A DNA stretch of 64,000 nucleotides from Pseudodonghicola flavimaris (GTDB taxonomy: Bacteria; Pseudomonadota; Alphaproteobacteria; Rhodobacterales; Rhodobacteraceae), in the NCBI RefSeq assembly GCF_030164425.1, contig NZ_JASNJD010000014.1, positions 52,981 through 116,980 of the forward strand, given 5' to 3'. Shown here in pieces: positions 51,393 through 59,403 of the stretch. Each line of letters opens with the position of its first letter. Within the stretch, counting starts at the first letter, position 1. A program made the translations under genes and the position numbers. The notes under the pieces are model-generated. The model saw nothing but the letters and a program-made list of their open reading frames with translations. It was not told the DNA's origin and did not search any database.

Positions 51393-51914
51393 ATGAAACT
51401 CGCCTACACGATGGCGCCCGGACGCGGCGATACGGATCTGGTGCTTGAACGGCTGGCAGCGAACCTCGCAGCCCGGGGCCTAAGATGCTGCGGCACTGTC
51501 CAGATCAACAGCGAGCGCGCCGATGCCGGCCCCTGCGACATGGATGTGCGGGTGCTGCCCGATGGTCCCGTTCTGCGCATCAGCCAGGATCTTGGCCCGC
51601 AGGCGCGGGGGTGCCGCCTCGACCCTGCCGCGCTTGAAACGGCGGTGGGTCTGGTCAAGGTCAGCCTCTCATCCGGCGCGGACCTGCTGATCGTCAACAA
51701 GTTCGGAAAGCACGAGGCGGAGGGGCGGGGGTTCCGCGACGTGATCGCCGAGGCGGTTGCGATGGAGATCCCCGTTCTGGTCGGTCTAAATGCGCTCAAC
51801 CGACCGGCCTTCGAGAGTTTCGCGGAAGGGCTGGCAGTTCAGCTACCGTCTGATCCCGCGGCGCTGATGGCTTGGGTTAAGGAAGTGACAACGAGGGTTG
51901 ACGAGGTGGCCTGA
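51393..51914 (+). CDS. DUF2478-family protein, copy 2
   Basis: The 173-aa paralogue of the gene at 31695 (CDMDVRVLPDGPVLRISQDLGPQARGCRLDPAALETAVGLV; LLIVNKFGKHEAEGRGFRDVIAEAV). Both keep the NKFG(x)xEAEGRGFR block. It closes the moeA end of the nar operon, which fits the known tie of this family to molybdenum genes; the function is unknown. Confidence 0.82.
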   Translation: MKLAYTMAPGRGDTDLVLERLAANLAARGLRCCGTVQINSERADAGPCDMDVRVLPDGPVLRISQDLGPQARGCRLDPAALETAVGLVKVSLSSGADLLIVNKFGKHEAEGRGFRDVIAEAVAMEIPVLVGLNALNRPAFESFAEGLAVQLPSDPAALMAWVKEVTTRVDEVA

Positions 51915-52009
51915 GGTCAACCGACGCGCGCGACTTCCCGTCCCTCCTCCCGCCATTCCGGCAAACCGCCCTCCAGCCGCCGTGCGTTTAGCCCGTGGCG
52001 ACGCAGGGT
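51912..52009 (-). pseudogene. rhodanese C-terminal remnant
   Basis: On the minus strand an open piece without a start codon encodes LRRHGLNARRLEGGLPEW and a short charged tail ending in TGA, the usual last helix-strand of rhodanese domains. An in-frame stop lies within the hairpin just upstream, so only the end of the gene remains. It sits exactly between the nitrate island and the T4SS region. Confidence 0.5.
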
Positions 52010-52044
52010 GGCGGGCCTGATGGGCCTATCGGATCAGGCCCGCC
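52010..52044. terminator. bidirectional-type hairpin between the nar island and the T4SS region
   Basis: GGCGGGCCTGAT and ATCAGGCCCGCC form a perfect 12-bp stem with an 11-nt loop. It lies between converging genes (51914 + and 52065 -). There is no T run on either side, but the stem strength fits a shared stop signal. Confidence 0.6.
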
Positions 52045-52064
52045 CAGTGCCAGCGGGAGGGGGG

Positions 52065-52340
52065 CTACTCGACAGCCTCGATGAACCGCCCGTATTCCTC
52101 GCTCACTTCCCTGGCATCCACAAAGGCTCGCGCGCGCTCCTCGTCGATGCAGCGGAAATACTCCTGCACGTCGGCGATGTAGGCCTCGAAATCCCCCCGG
52201 ATCAGGTCCGCGTAGGCGCGCATGTCTTCTCGGGACGCGGGCAGGAACGGCCGTTCGGGCGGGATGCAGGCATGGGCCGGACCACTCACCACAAGGACGG
52301 TGATCAGCAGCGCCAGGGGGATGTTGCGCGCACAGGACAT
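52065..52340 (-). CDS. small exported protein next to the T4SS
   Basis: The 91-aa protein has a signal peptide (MSCARNIPLALLITVLVVSGPAHA). The mature part has two Cys (ACIPPERPFLP; YFRCIDEERARAFVDAREV) and an acidic helical body. No family is recognised. It reads away from the T4SS operon across a 194-bp gap that holds the shared 31-bp promoter element. Confidence 0.6.
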   Translation of the reverse strand: MSCARNIPLALLITVLVVSGPAHACIPPERPFLPASREDMRAYADLIRGDFEAYIADVQEYFRCIDEERARAFVDAREVSEEYGRFIEAVE

Positions 52341-52438
52341 GTGCAGGGCAAAACTCCTTTGCCGCCTTTAAGATCACGACTTTGTCAGCTATCACCGTTA
52401 TCGGAGCAAGGCAATCTTCGTCAAGTCGTTTTAATTGT

Positions 52439-52469
52439 CTTGCTATCGTTTATGTTGTCTTGTATCGCC
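52439..52469 (+). promoter_or_regulatory. promoter/operator of the T4SS operon, shared with the TrbM-like gene
   Basis: Begins CTTGCTATCGTT and ends TTGTATCGCC; 28 of 31 bases match the element at 24481-24511. TTGCTA and TATCGC are 17 bp apart. It lies 65 bp before the first gene of the operon. Confidence 0.6.
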
Positions 52470-52534
52470 CGCGGTGTTGCGACCCCGTGGGCCCGAGACT
52501 GCACCCAGGCAGAACAAGGACCCAAGGGAAGGCC

Positions 52535-52894
52535 ATGATAGAAGAAGCACCGAATGTGGTTACAGAAGACGGGCTGCGCGGCCTCCTTGCCGAAGGCTAT
52601 CTCATCGAGGTGGTCTGCAAGGAAGGCGCCGAGAAGCGCCACAACAGCTGGTACGGCGCCTGGGTCATCCGCGCGGTTGCCCCGGATGGGGGGGACGACA
52701 AGATGCTCGTCACCAGCCGCAGCGTCCTCAAGCTGCGCGATTTCAAGACCATCGTCGGCCTTGTCAGCTTCCTTGCCGACATGGGCTGCACGACCGCCAG
52801 CATCCCGCTCGTCGAAGGCGCCCGCGAGCGCCACGCAGCACCCGGGCGCACGTCCGAGCCAAGGACCGGCCCGGTTCTGGTCAAGGACAACTGA
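52535..52894 (+). CDS. conserved T4SS-leader protein, unknown
   Basis: The 119-aa soluble protein starts at MIEEAPNVVTEDGLRGLLAEGYLIEVV (GGGAAGG upstream). It has a compact alpha/beta pattern (NSWYGAWVIRAVAPDGGDDKMLVTSRSVLKLRDFKTIVGLVSFLADMG) and a loose C-terminus. No named domain is recognised. It is the first gene after the shared promoter element, so it may be a regulator or early factor of the T4SS; this is position-based inference. Confidence 0.6.
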   Translation: MIEEAPNVVTEDGLRGLLAEGYLIEVVCKEGAEKRHNSWYGAWVIRAVAPDGGDDKMLVTSRSVLKLRDFKTIVGLVSFLADMGCTTASIPLVEGARERHAAPGRTSEPRTGPVLVKDN

Positions 52895-53603
52895 TCGCGC
52901 GTTTGCGCTCGTCGTTGCACTGGGTACAGGTGTTTGTTCCGCACCCCCGGCCCTTGCCGACGGTTTCATCTTCCAGGTCAGTCCCGATGGCCGACTGATC
53001 GACACCGCCGAGACTGCGAGCACCTTGCGCTCGTTCACTGGCGAAGAAGATGCCCAGAATGGGCCCCTTCCTGATCGTCTCTTTCTCTTTGCCGCACCGC
53101 AGGCCCGTGGGTATGATGCTCCCCTGAGCGATGTGACAGCTGCCGCAGCGATCGCCCCGCGCGCCGTCCGCGCCTCCCCCGAAATCCTCCACGCCATCGA
53201 GACCACGGCGCTGCGCTACGGCAGCCATGGTGCCCTGCGTCAGGCAGGTCTGTCGGTCAGCGATTGGGCGCTGTTCTATCGCGCCAACATCGAGGTCGAG
53301 AGCGCCTACAATCCCGGCGCGCGCAGCCCCGTCGGCGCCATCGGACTCGGCCAGCTGATGCCCGACACCGCGCGCGATCTCGGCGTCGATCCCCATGACA
53401 CCGCCCAGAACCTCGATGGCTCGGCGCGTTACCTTCTGATGATGCTCGAGCAGTTCGGCGATCCCGCGCTGGCGCTCGCTGCCTATAATGCCGGTCCCCA
53501 TGCGGTCACCCGCCATGGCGGCATTCCCCCCTTTCGAGAAACCCAAGGCCATGTGGCCCGTGTGACAGCCGTGTTCCAGCGGCTGAGAGGAGACCTTTCG
53601 TGA
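52554..53603 (+). CDS. virB1: VirB1-like lytic transglycosylase with unclear start
   Basis: The functional part begins near 52890 with a signal-like sequence (DRAFALVVALGTGVCSAPPALAD). The SLT domain follows: NIEVESAYNPGARSPVGAIGLGQLMPDTARDLGVD (catalytic Glu in VESAYN) and LALAAYNAGPHAVTRHGGIPPFRET. It cuts peptidoglycan for T4SS assembly. No ATG, GTG or TTG lies near the leader; the coordinate given is the first ATG of the open frame, far inside the preceding gene. An error, a non-standard start or translational coupling must be assumed. Confidence 0.7.
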   Translation: MWLQKTGCAASLPKAISSRWSARKAPRSATTAGTAPGSSARLPRMGGTTRCSSPAAASSSCAISRPSSALSASLPTWAARPPASRSSKAPASATQHPGARPSQGPARFWSRTTDRAFALVVALGTGVCSAPPALADGFIFQVSPDGRLIDTAETASTLRSFTGEEDAQNGPLPDRLFLFAAPQARGYDAPLSDVTAAAAIAPRAVRASPEILHAIETTALRYGSHGALRQAGLSVSDWALFYRANIEVESAYNPGARSPVGAIGLGQLMPDTARDLGVDPHDTAQNLDGSARYLLMMLEQFGDPALALAAYNAGPHAVTRHGGIPPFRETQGHVARVTAVFQRLRGDLS

Positions 53604-53890
53604 CGTCCAAATCTTCCTTTGTCGCGCTCGGCGCGATGGCCCTCATCGTGCTGGCCGGCCCAGCACTGGCCCAAAGTATCGACCTGTCGCCGGTGCAAAC
53701 GCTGCTACAGGGCATCGTCGATGCGATCACCGGTCCCTTGGGCATCGTGATCGGCACGCTCGCACTTATCGGCGTCTTCCTCTCCTGGCTCTTCGGGATC
53801 CTCGACTTCCGCCAAGCGCTCTGGGTCGTGGTCGCGATCGCAGGCATCGCTGCGGCGCCCACCATCGTCGCCGCGATCTGGACGACCTGA
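53600..53890 (+). CDS. virB2: T4SS pilin VirB2
   Basis: The 96-aa protein (GTG start, overlapping the previous stop) has a signal peptide cut near ALAQ and two hydrophobic segments (AITGPLGIVIGTLALIGVFLSWLFG, WVVVAIAGIAAAPTIVAAIW). This is the build of the TrbC/VirB2 pilin that forms the T-pilus or conjugative filament. Confidence 0.88.
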   Translation: MTSKSSFVALGAMALIVLAGPALAQSIDLSPVQTLLQGIVDAITGPLGIVIGTLALIGVFLSWLFGILDFRQALWVVVAIAGIAAAPTIVAAIWTT

Positions 53891-53899
53891 GCAATACCG

Positions 53900-54178
53900 A
53901 TGTCCGACCAGTCCCGCGTGTTCATCGGCCTTCTGAGGCCGCCCAAGCTGATGGGCCTGCCGATCATGTACGCCATGGTCTGGCTCTTCGGCTCGACGCT
54001 CCTGTTCCTCTGGGTGCAGAGCTGGGTGGTGGCCGTCTTCGCGGGGCTGGCCTGGCCTGCGCTTTGGAAGGCTGCGGACTGGGATCCGAACTTCCTCGAT
54101 GTCCTGGTGATCACCCTGCAGGAAACCCCGCCCACGACAAACCGCAAGCTGCACGGAGGCGACAGCTATGGCCCGTGA
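53900..54178 (+). CDS. virB3: T4SS protein VirB3
   Basis: The 92-aa protein has the VirB3 pattern VFIGLLRPPKLMGLPIMYAMVWLFGSTLLFLW and two membrane helices. It helps anchor VirB4 at the inner membrane. It overlaps virB4 by 11 bp. Confidence 0.88.
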   Translation: MSDQSRVFIGLLRPPKLMGLPIMYAMVWLFGSTLLFLWVQSWVVAVFAGLAWPALWKAADWDPNFLDVLVITLQETPPTTNRKLHGGDSYGP

Positions 54179-56552
54179 TGGACTTGCCGATGACGTGGCG
54201 GAGGCGCTCGATCCGCTGACCGCGCTGCCCGCATGGGTCAAGGGCGAGAAGCGGCTCTCAATGATGCTGCCCTATGTCAGCCTTGTCACCGACCGGACGA
54301 TCCGGACGCGCGGGAACGAGCTGATGCAATGCATTCGCCTTGAAGGAGTGAACAGCACCACGAGCGAAGACGGGCATCTCGACCGGATCGGAGGGTTGCT
54401 GGCTGGCATCGTGGCGCAGGTCGGGACCGAGTTCTCCTTCTACCTGCACAAGGTGTCGAAAGCGGTCGATGTGACCCTGCCGCCCATTCCGGGCGAAGGG
54501 TTTGCGGCTGCCGTTGATCAACGCTGGCGCGCGCATCTGGGCCAATCTGGCCTGCGCGACAAGACGTTGACCCTGACTGTGCTGAAGCGCCCCGAGACCG
54601 GCAGCCGTTTTCCCTTTGGCTTGGGCGCGTCTCGTGCCCGGCATGCGGCGGACACAACCCGTCGTCTGCGTAAGCTCGACGAGGTCGTGGGGTTTCTGCT
54701 GTCGTCCTTCGATGAGCTGAAGCCTCGCCTCTTGGCAGCCAGCACTGGCGAGCTTCTGGGGTTTCTCGGCTCGCTCAACTCCGGCGAAGAGCACCCGCTC
54801 TTCCCGCGGTCGCGCCTCGGCGTGATCGCCGAGGACGTGGCCAATACCCGCGTCACCTTCCGCGGCACGACCATCGCTCTTTCCGACGGAGCCGTCGGCG
54901 ACAAGCTCGGGGCGATCTTTGCGGTGAAGAACTACCCCGCCAAGACCGACAGCCTGATGCTCGACGAACTGAACCTGCCCGTCGACATGGTGGTCACCCA
55001 CTCCTTCGTGCCGATCAACGCCAACATTATGGCGGGCCGGATCAAGCGGCAGCTACGCCTCATGCAGGCCGCCAACGACGGGGCTGTCAGCCTCGCGCAG
55101 GAGTTGGAACTCGCGCAGGACGATCTGGAGTCCAAACGCCTGATCTTCGGCGAGCACCACATGACCGTGGCCGTCTACGCGCGGTCTCAGGCCGCGCTCG
55201 ACGACATCGCAGCCGAGATCCGCAACATCTCCGCCACCTCCGGCATCAACCTGATCTCCGAAGCCTTCGGCGCGCGGGCGCATTTCATGGCGCAGCATCC
55301 GGGGAACACAGGGGCGCGCAGCCGCAAGGCCGCGATCACGAACCACAACTTCGCCGATCTTGCTACTTTCCACCGCACGCCCCTCGGCAAGACCGGTATG
55401 GAAGTTCCTTGGGGCGTGCCGATCACGGTTTTCCCGACGCCTGAGCGCAGCGGGTTCCGCTTCAATTTCCACGAACAGGGCGCACCGGACCGCGAGCCCA
55501 CGGGTGGGCACACGCTGATCTTGGGCCGCCCCGGCTCGGGCAAATCCGTGTTGGCGGCTTTCTTGATGACCATGGCACGGCGGGCAGGTGCGCGCCTCTT
55601 CGTCTTCGATTATCGCGCCGGCATGGAAATGGCCGTCCGCGCGCTTGGGGGCAGCTATTCGACGGTACGGGCAGGGCGGCCCACGGGGCTCAACCCCCTG
55701 CAAACCGAGATTGACGCCCGCGGTCAGGCCTGGTTGGCCGACTGGCTTGCAAGCCTCCTCGAGCGCCGCGATCGGCCCCTGACCCCGGTGCAGACCAACC
55801 GCCTGCAGGAGGTCGTGCGCCAGAACGCCAGTGCGGGGAACGCGGGGCTCAGGAACTGGACGGATTTCGCCTCGCTGCTGGTCTCGACCGATGACGAAGG
55901 CGATCTTTTCGAGCGGATGCAGGAATGGATGGCAGACGGCCGCTATGGCTGGATCTTCGGGGCCAATGCCGAGGACAGTTTCAGCATCGACGGGGACGTC
56001 GCAGGCTTCGATCTGACCGGTATCCTCGACTCTGAGAGCGAGCGGGAACGCATGGCGGTCCTGTCCTACCTCTTCCGCCGGGTCGAACGCGTGATCGAGG
56101 ATCGCAAACCCACGATCATCGTCATCGACGAAGCCTGGAAGGCGCTCGACAACGCCTATTTCGCGGAGCGGCTCTCGAACTGGCTTGTGACTGCCCGCAA
56201 GCAGAACGCCGTCGTCGTGATGATGACCCAGTATGCCAGCCAGCTCGAACGTACCCGGACCGGCAAGACCATCGTGGAAGCCGTGCCGACGCAGGTGCTC
56301 TTGCCCAACATCCGCGCCTCGGCTGCCGATTACGCGATGCTCGGCCTTAGCGAGAAAGAACTCGACGTTCTTCTGGGCGTCGGCTCCGCCTCGCGGCTCG
56401 CACTCGTTCGTGATGACCGCGGCGCAGTGGTGATCGATGCCGATCTGAGCGCCCTCGGCCCCCTCGTGACCATCCTCGGCGGCATGGAGAAGGGCGAGGC
56501 CCTTGTCGGTCCCGATTACCGAGACCGCCCCGATTTCTGGAGAGTGACATGA
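54168..56552 (+). CDS. virB4: T4SS ATPase VirB4
   Basis: The 794-aa ATPase has the N-terminal TraG/VirB4 domain and a C-terminal motor. Walker A is LILGRPGSGKSVLAAFLM (~residue 450) and Walker B PTIIVIDEAWKALDN, with the arginine-rich ARKQNAVVVMMTQYASQLERT after it. It drives pilin extraction and substrate transfer. Confidence 0.95.
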   Translation: MARDGLADDVAEALDPLTALPAWVKGEKRLSMMLPYVSLVTDRTIRTRGNELMQCIRLEGVNSTTSEDGHLDRIGGLLAGIVAQVGTEFSFYLHKVSKAVDVTLPPIPGEGFAAAVDQRWRAHLGQSGLRDKTLTLTVLKRPETGSRFPFGLGASRARHAADTTRRLRKLDEVVGFLLSSFDELKPRLLAASTGELLGFLGSLNSGEEHPLFPRSRLGVIAEDVANTRVTFRGTTIALSDGAVGDKLGAIFAVKNYPAKTDSLMLDELNLPVDMVVTHSFVPINANIMAGRIKRQLRLMQAANDGAVSLAQELELAQDDLESKRLIFGEHHMTVAVYARSQAALDDIAAEIRNISATSGINLISEAFGARAHFMAQHPGNTGARSRKAAITNHNFADLATFHRTPLGKTGMEVPWGVPITVFPTPERSGFRFNFHEQGAPDREPTGGHTLILGRPGSGKSVLAAFLMTMARRAGARLFVFDYRAGMEMAVRALGGSYSTVRAGRPTGLNPLQTEIDARGQAWLADWLASLLERRDRPLTPVQTNRLQEVVRQNASAGNAGLRNWTDFASLLVSTDDEGDLFERMQEWMADGRYGWIFGANAEDSFSIDGDVAGFDLTGILDSESERERMAVLSYLFRRVERVIEDRKPTIIVIDEAWKALDNAYFAERLSNWLVTARKQNAVVVMMTQYASQLERTRTGKTIVEAVPTQVLLPNIRASAADYAMLGLSEKELDVLLGVGSASRLALVRDDRGAVVIDADLSALGPLVTILGGMEKGEALVGPDYRDRPDFWRVT

Positions 56553-56764
56553 CCCGTACCATCATCCGCAGCGCTGTGCTGCTCGGCCTCGGCCTGACCC
56601 TGACGGCTTGCGCGCAGCATAACCCCGCGCAAGCCAACTGCTTCAACTTCCGCGATACGCCCGCACGAGGTGCAACCGCGACAGCCACGATCTCGACCAT
56701 GGGTGCGGAGGTCACGCGCCGCGACACGGCTTGCGATTTCGTCCTCTTGGGGGCGGGCGGCTGA
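56549..56764 (+). CDS. small T4SS lipoprotein (VirB7 position)
   Basis: The 71-aa protein has a lipobox LTLTAC with Cys21. The mature part has two further Cys (ANCFNFRD; DTACDFVLLG). Size, lipid anchor and place in the virB operon suit VirB7, which ties VirB9 to the outer membrane; sequence alone does not prove it. Confidence 0.7.
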   Translation: MTRTIIRSAVLLGLGLTLTACAQHNPAQANCFNFRDTPARGATATATISTMGAEVTRRDTACDFVLLGAGG

Positions 56765-56768
56765 GCCA

Positions 56769-57935
56769 ATGCGGACCTGGCTTCCTCTCTCGGTGGTCAG
56801 CCTTGCGCTGGCTGGTCCCGCTGCGGGCCCAGCCGTCGCCCAAGGCGTGCCAACCTTCGACCTGCGCCTGTTTGCCGAACGACAGGCAATCCTCGAACAG
56901 ACCGATCGCGACCTGGCGATGCAACAAGACCGGCTGACCCGCGAAGGGGAACTGGCCGAGATCGAACGCCAGCAACTCGCCTCGCTCGAAGGGCTCATGG
57001 ATGCCATGTCCCTTGGCTCGGGCGATGTGGCTGGCACCGTGGCCGGGCTCGAGGCGGGGCAGGGGGCGGTTGGTGACGTCGAAAGCGCAGCCGCCAGCCT
57101 CTACGCGCCCGAGGACAACAATCCGGCCGCAGCCCGGATGTTTGGCGATGCCCGGGAAGGGATCGAGGAACTGATCATCCGCGCGGCGCGCCATACCCAC
57201 GGACTGCCGGGCGTGAGCCGTGCGGGCCTCTCGCTCGTGCAATGGCGCTGCCTTCTGCAGGCGCTGATCTGGCAGGAAAGCCGCTTCCAGATCGGGGCGC
57301 GCTCTCCCGTAGGGGCCTTCGGCCTCACCCAGATCATGCCCGGTACGGCCGGCGATCTCGGGATCTATCCGGCCTATTATGACGACCCCTGGCTGCAGGT
57401 GACGGGGGGCGCGCGGTACCTCGCGCAGATGCTGAACATGTTCGATGGCAACATCATCCACGCCCTCGCGGCCTATAACGCTGGCCCCGGCAACGTGCAG
57501 AACTACGGCGGCGTCCCGCCCTTCGCGGAGACGCAGCACTACGTCGTTATGATCCCCCAGCAGTACAACAGCTATCTCGCCGCCGTGGGCGGCATCGATG
57601 CGCTCGGCACAATCGATCCCGTCCTTCTGGCGAACGCGAGTTTCAGCCTCTCGGCCCATGGGGCGGGGGTCTATGGGGACTATTCGCTCGTCTCGGTCCG
57701 TGCCGCCGCCTTGCGGGTGCAAGACATCATCATCCGCATCGGCGAGACGGAAGACCTGCATGAGGCCATCGCGCTCAACACCTATGCCCGCGCCGAGCTG
57801 GCCCGGCTGGTCGCGATCCGGACCCGGATCAAGGCCGCCCATACCCAGCCGCTCAGCGAGGAACAACTCGCCATGGCCGCAGCCCAAGCCGCCGAGCGGC
57901 AGTTCATGGATTTCACCCAGGAGACATTGCGATGA
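56769..57935 (+). CDS. second lytic transglycosylase of the T4SS operon
   Basis: The 388-aa protein starts at MRTWLPLSVVSLALAGPAAGPAVAQG (signal peptide). A coiled-coil-rich region (RLFAERQAILEQTDRDLAMQQDRLTREGELAEIERQQL) is followed by an SLT domain: LIWQESRFQIGARSPVGAFGLTQIMPGTAGDLG (catalytic Glu in QESRF) and HALAAYNAGPGNVQNYGGVPPFAETQHYV. The end of the protein (AAERQFMDFTQETLR) resembles that of the VirB5-like neighbour. Its place inside the operon between the lipoprotein and virB5 suggests a structural role besides wall cutting. Confidence 0.85.
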   Translation: MRTWLPLSVVSLALAGPAAGPAVAQGVPTFDLRLFAERQAILEQTDRDLAMQQDRLTREGELAEIERQQLASLEGLMDAMSLGSGDVAGTVAGLEAGQGAVGDVESAAASLYAPEDNNPAAARMFGDAREGIEELIIRAARHTHGLPGVSRAGLSLVQWRCLLQALIWQESRFQIGARSPVGAFGLTQIMPGTAGDLGIYPAYYDDPWLQVTGGARYLAQMLNMFDGNIIHALAAYNAGPGNVQNYGGVPPFAETQHYVVMIPQQYNSYLAAVGGIDALGTIDPVLLANASFSLSAHGAGVYGDYSLVSVRAAALRVQDIIIRIGETEDLHEAIALNTYARAELARLVAIRTRIKAAHTQPLSEEQLAMAAAQAAERQFMDFTQETLR

Positions 57936-58729
57936 TCCGGCGCTTGTACCGTTCCCTCACCACCACCGCCGCGACCCTCGCGCTGACCTCCGCCCTCGCG
58001 GGGCCCGTCACCGCACAGGGCGTGCCCACGGTCGATACCCAGAACATCGCCCAGGAAATCCGCCAGCTTCAGCAGATGCTGCAGGATTTCGGGATCCAGA
58101 CCGATCTTCTGGACAATGCGCTGGCGCAACTCGAGACGTTGCAAGGCCAGCTCGATCAGCTGAACGAGATGTATGCCTCGCTCACCGGTCCGCGCAGCAT
58201 CCTCGGCCTCGCTATGGGCGGCGACCTCGACGACCTCCTGCAGGCCAATTTCGAAGACATCCCCGGCCTGATCCGAGGCATCCAGGCGGGCGACTGGTCG
58301 AGCCTGATCGGCCCAAACGCGGGGCCCCTGCGCACGCAGATGGAACAGGCGCTCGCCAGTGCCGGGTTCGACGAGGACTCGCTGCGCGAGATTGCCACCA
58401 GCGGCAATCCCGGCGCAGAAGGAGTCGCGACCCGCGCCACGACCGGTGCCGTGATGTCGGCGGCGGCCCAGAACAGCCATGCAGAGGCAGCGCAATCCCT
58501 CGAACGTGTCGAACAGCTCGTCGCGATGATCCCCGACATGGAGGACCTCAAGGAGTCGATGGACCACAACACCCGCGTCACGGCGGAACTGGCCATCGCC
58601 ATGACGCGGATGTGGGAGCTTGAGGCCATCCAGACCCTCGGCGCAGGCAATGCGGGCGTGGTGGATGCCGCCACCGTCGCCGAAGAGCGCCGCTACATGG
58701 ACTTCACTCTGCCGAGCTTGCGGCCATGA
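57932..58729 (+). CDS. virB5: VirB5/TrbJ-like T4SS protein
   Basis: The 265-aa exported protein has a signal peptide ending AGPVTAQG, then coiled-coil helices (EIRQLQQMLQDFGIQTDLLDNALAQLETLQGQLDQLNEMYASLTGPRSI). It fits the minor-pilin VirB5/TrbJ family by build and by place before virB8. It ends in YMDFTLPSLRP. ATGA-type overlaps lie on both sides. Confidence 0.75.
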   Translation: MIRRLYRSLTTTAATLALTSALAGPVTAQGVPTVDTQNIAQEIRQLQQMLQDFGIQTDLLDNALAQLETLQGQLDQLNEMYASLTGPRSILGLAMGGDLDDLLQANFEDIPGLIRGIQAGDWSSLIGPNAGPLRTQMEQALASAGFDEDSLREIATSGNPGAEGVATRATTGAVMSAAAQNSHAEAAQSLERVEQLVAMIPDMEDLKESMDHNTRVTAELAIAMTRMWELEAIQTLGAGNAGVVDAATVAEERRYMDFTLPSLRP

Positions 58730-59403
58730 GCAAAGGTCCCGACATGACGGCGGGCATGAGCGCGCGCGAACTGGTTGAGGAGGAACTGATCCATGGCGCA
58801 CTGCGTCGGGAGCAGCTCTGGCGGATGATCGGCCTTGGCGGGGCAGGCTTTGGCGTTTTCGGCTGCCTTGCGGCCGCAGCCGTCGTCCTGATGGTCGAGA
58901 CGCCGCCGCCGGTCGTCGTGCCCTATGACCCCGCGACGGGTCTGGCCCTGCCCAATGCCACGGTCGAAACGGTGCGGCTTGCCGAGCGGCCTGCGATCAT
59001 CGAGGCGCAGATCTACCGCTACATCCTTGACCGCGAGGCCTACAACCAGCTCGACAACGATCTGCGCGTCCGCCGGGTGCTGGCGCAATCCACCGGAGCG
59101 GCCGAGGCCAGCATGCGCGCCATGTGGACCTCGGGGCAGGAAAGCTATCCTCCAACCCGCTATGGCCCCGCGGCCGAGATGGCTGTCGAGATCGCCTCGA
59201 TCACGCTCATCGGCGAGAACCGCGCGCAGGTCCGCCTCAGAAAGCGCCTGACCAGTCCGCAAGGGGCGCAGGACGGATCGTTCACCGCAACACTGATGTT
59301 CGCTTTTCAGCCCGAACGGACCCGCTCGATCGACGATGTCTGGCAAAACCCTTTCGGCTTCACCGTCACCCAATATGCCATCCGATCGGACCGTTCCGAA
59401 TGA
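58726..59403 (+). CDS. virB8: T4SS inner-membrane protein VirB8
   Basis: The 225-aa protein has one N-terminal helix (MIGLGGAGFGVFGCLAAAAVVLMV) and a periplasmic VirB8 domain (IIEAQIYRYILDREAYNQLDNDLRVRRVLAQS ... WQNPFGFTVTQYAI, the NPF(G)xxV block of the family). It nucleates the transfer channel. Confidence 0.93.
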   Translation: MSKGPDMTAGMSARELVEEELIHGALRREQLWRMIGLGGAGFGVFGCLAAAAVVLMVETPPPVVVPYDPATGLALPNATVETVRLAERPAIIEAQIYRYILDREAYNQLDNDLRVRRVLAQSTGAAEASMRAMWTSGQESYPPTRYGPAAEMAVEIASITLIGENRAQVRLRKRLTSPQGAQDGSFTATLMFAFQPERTRSIDDVWQNPFGFTVTQYAIRSDRSE

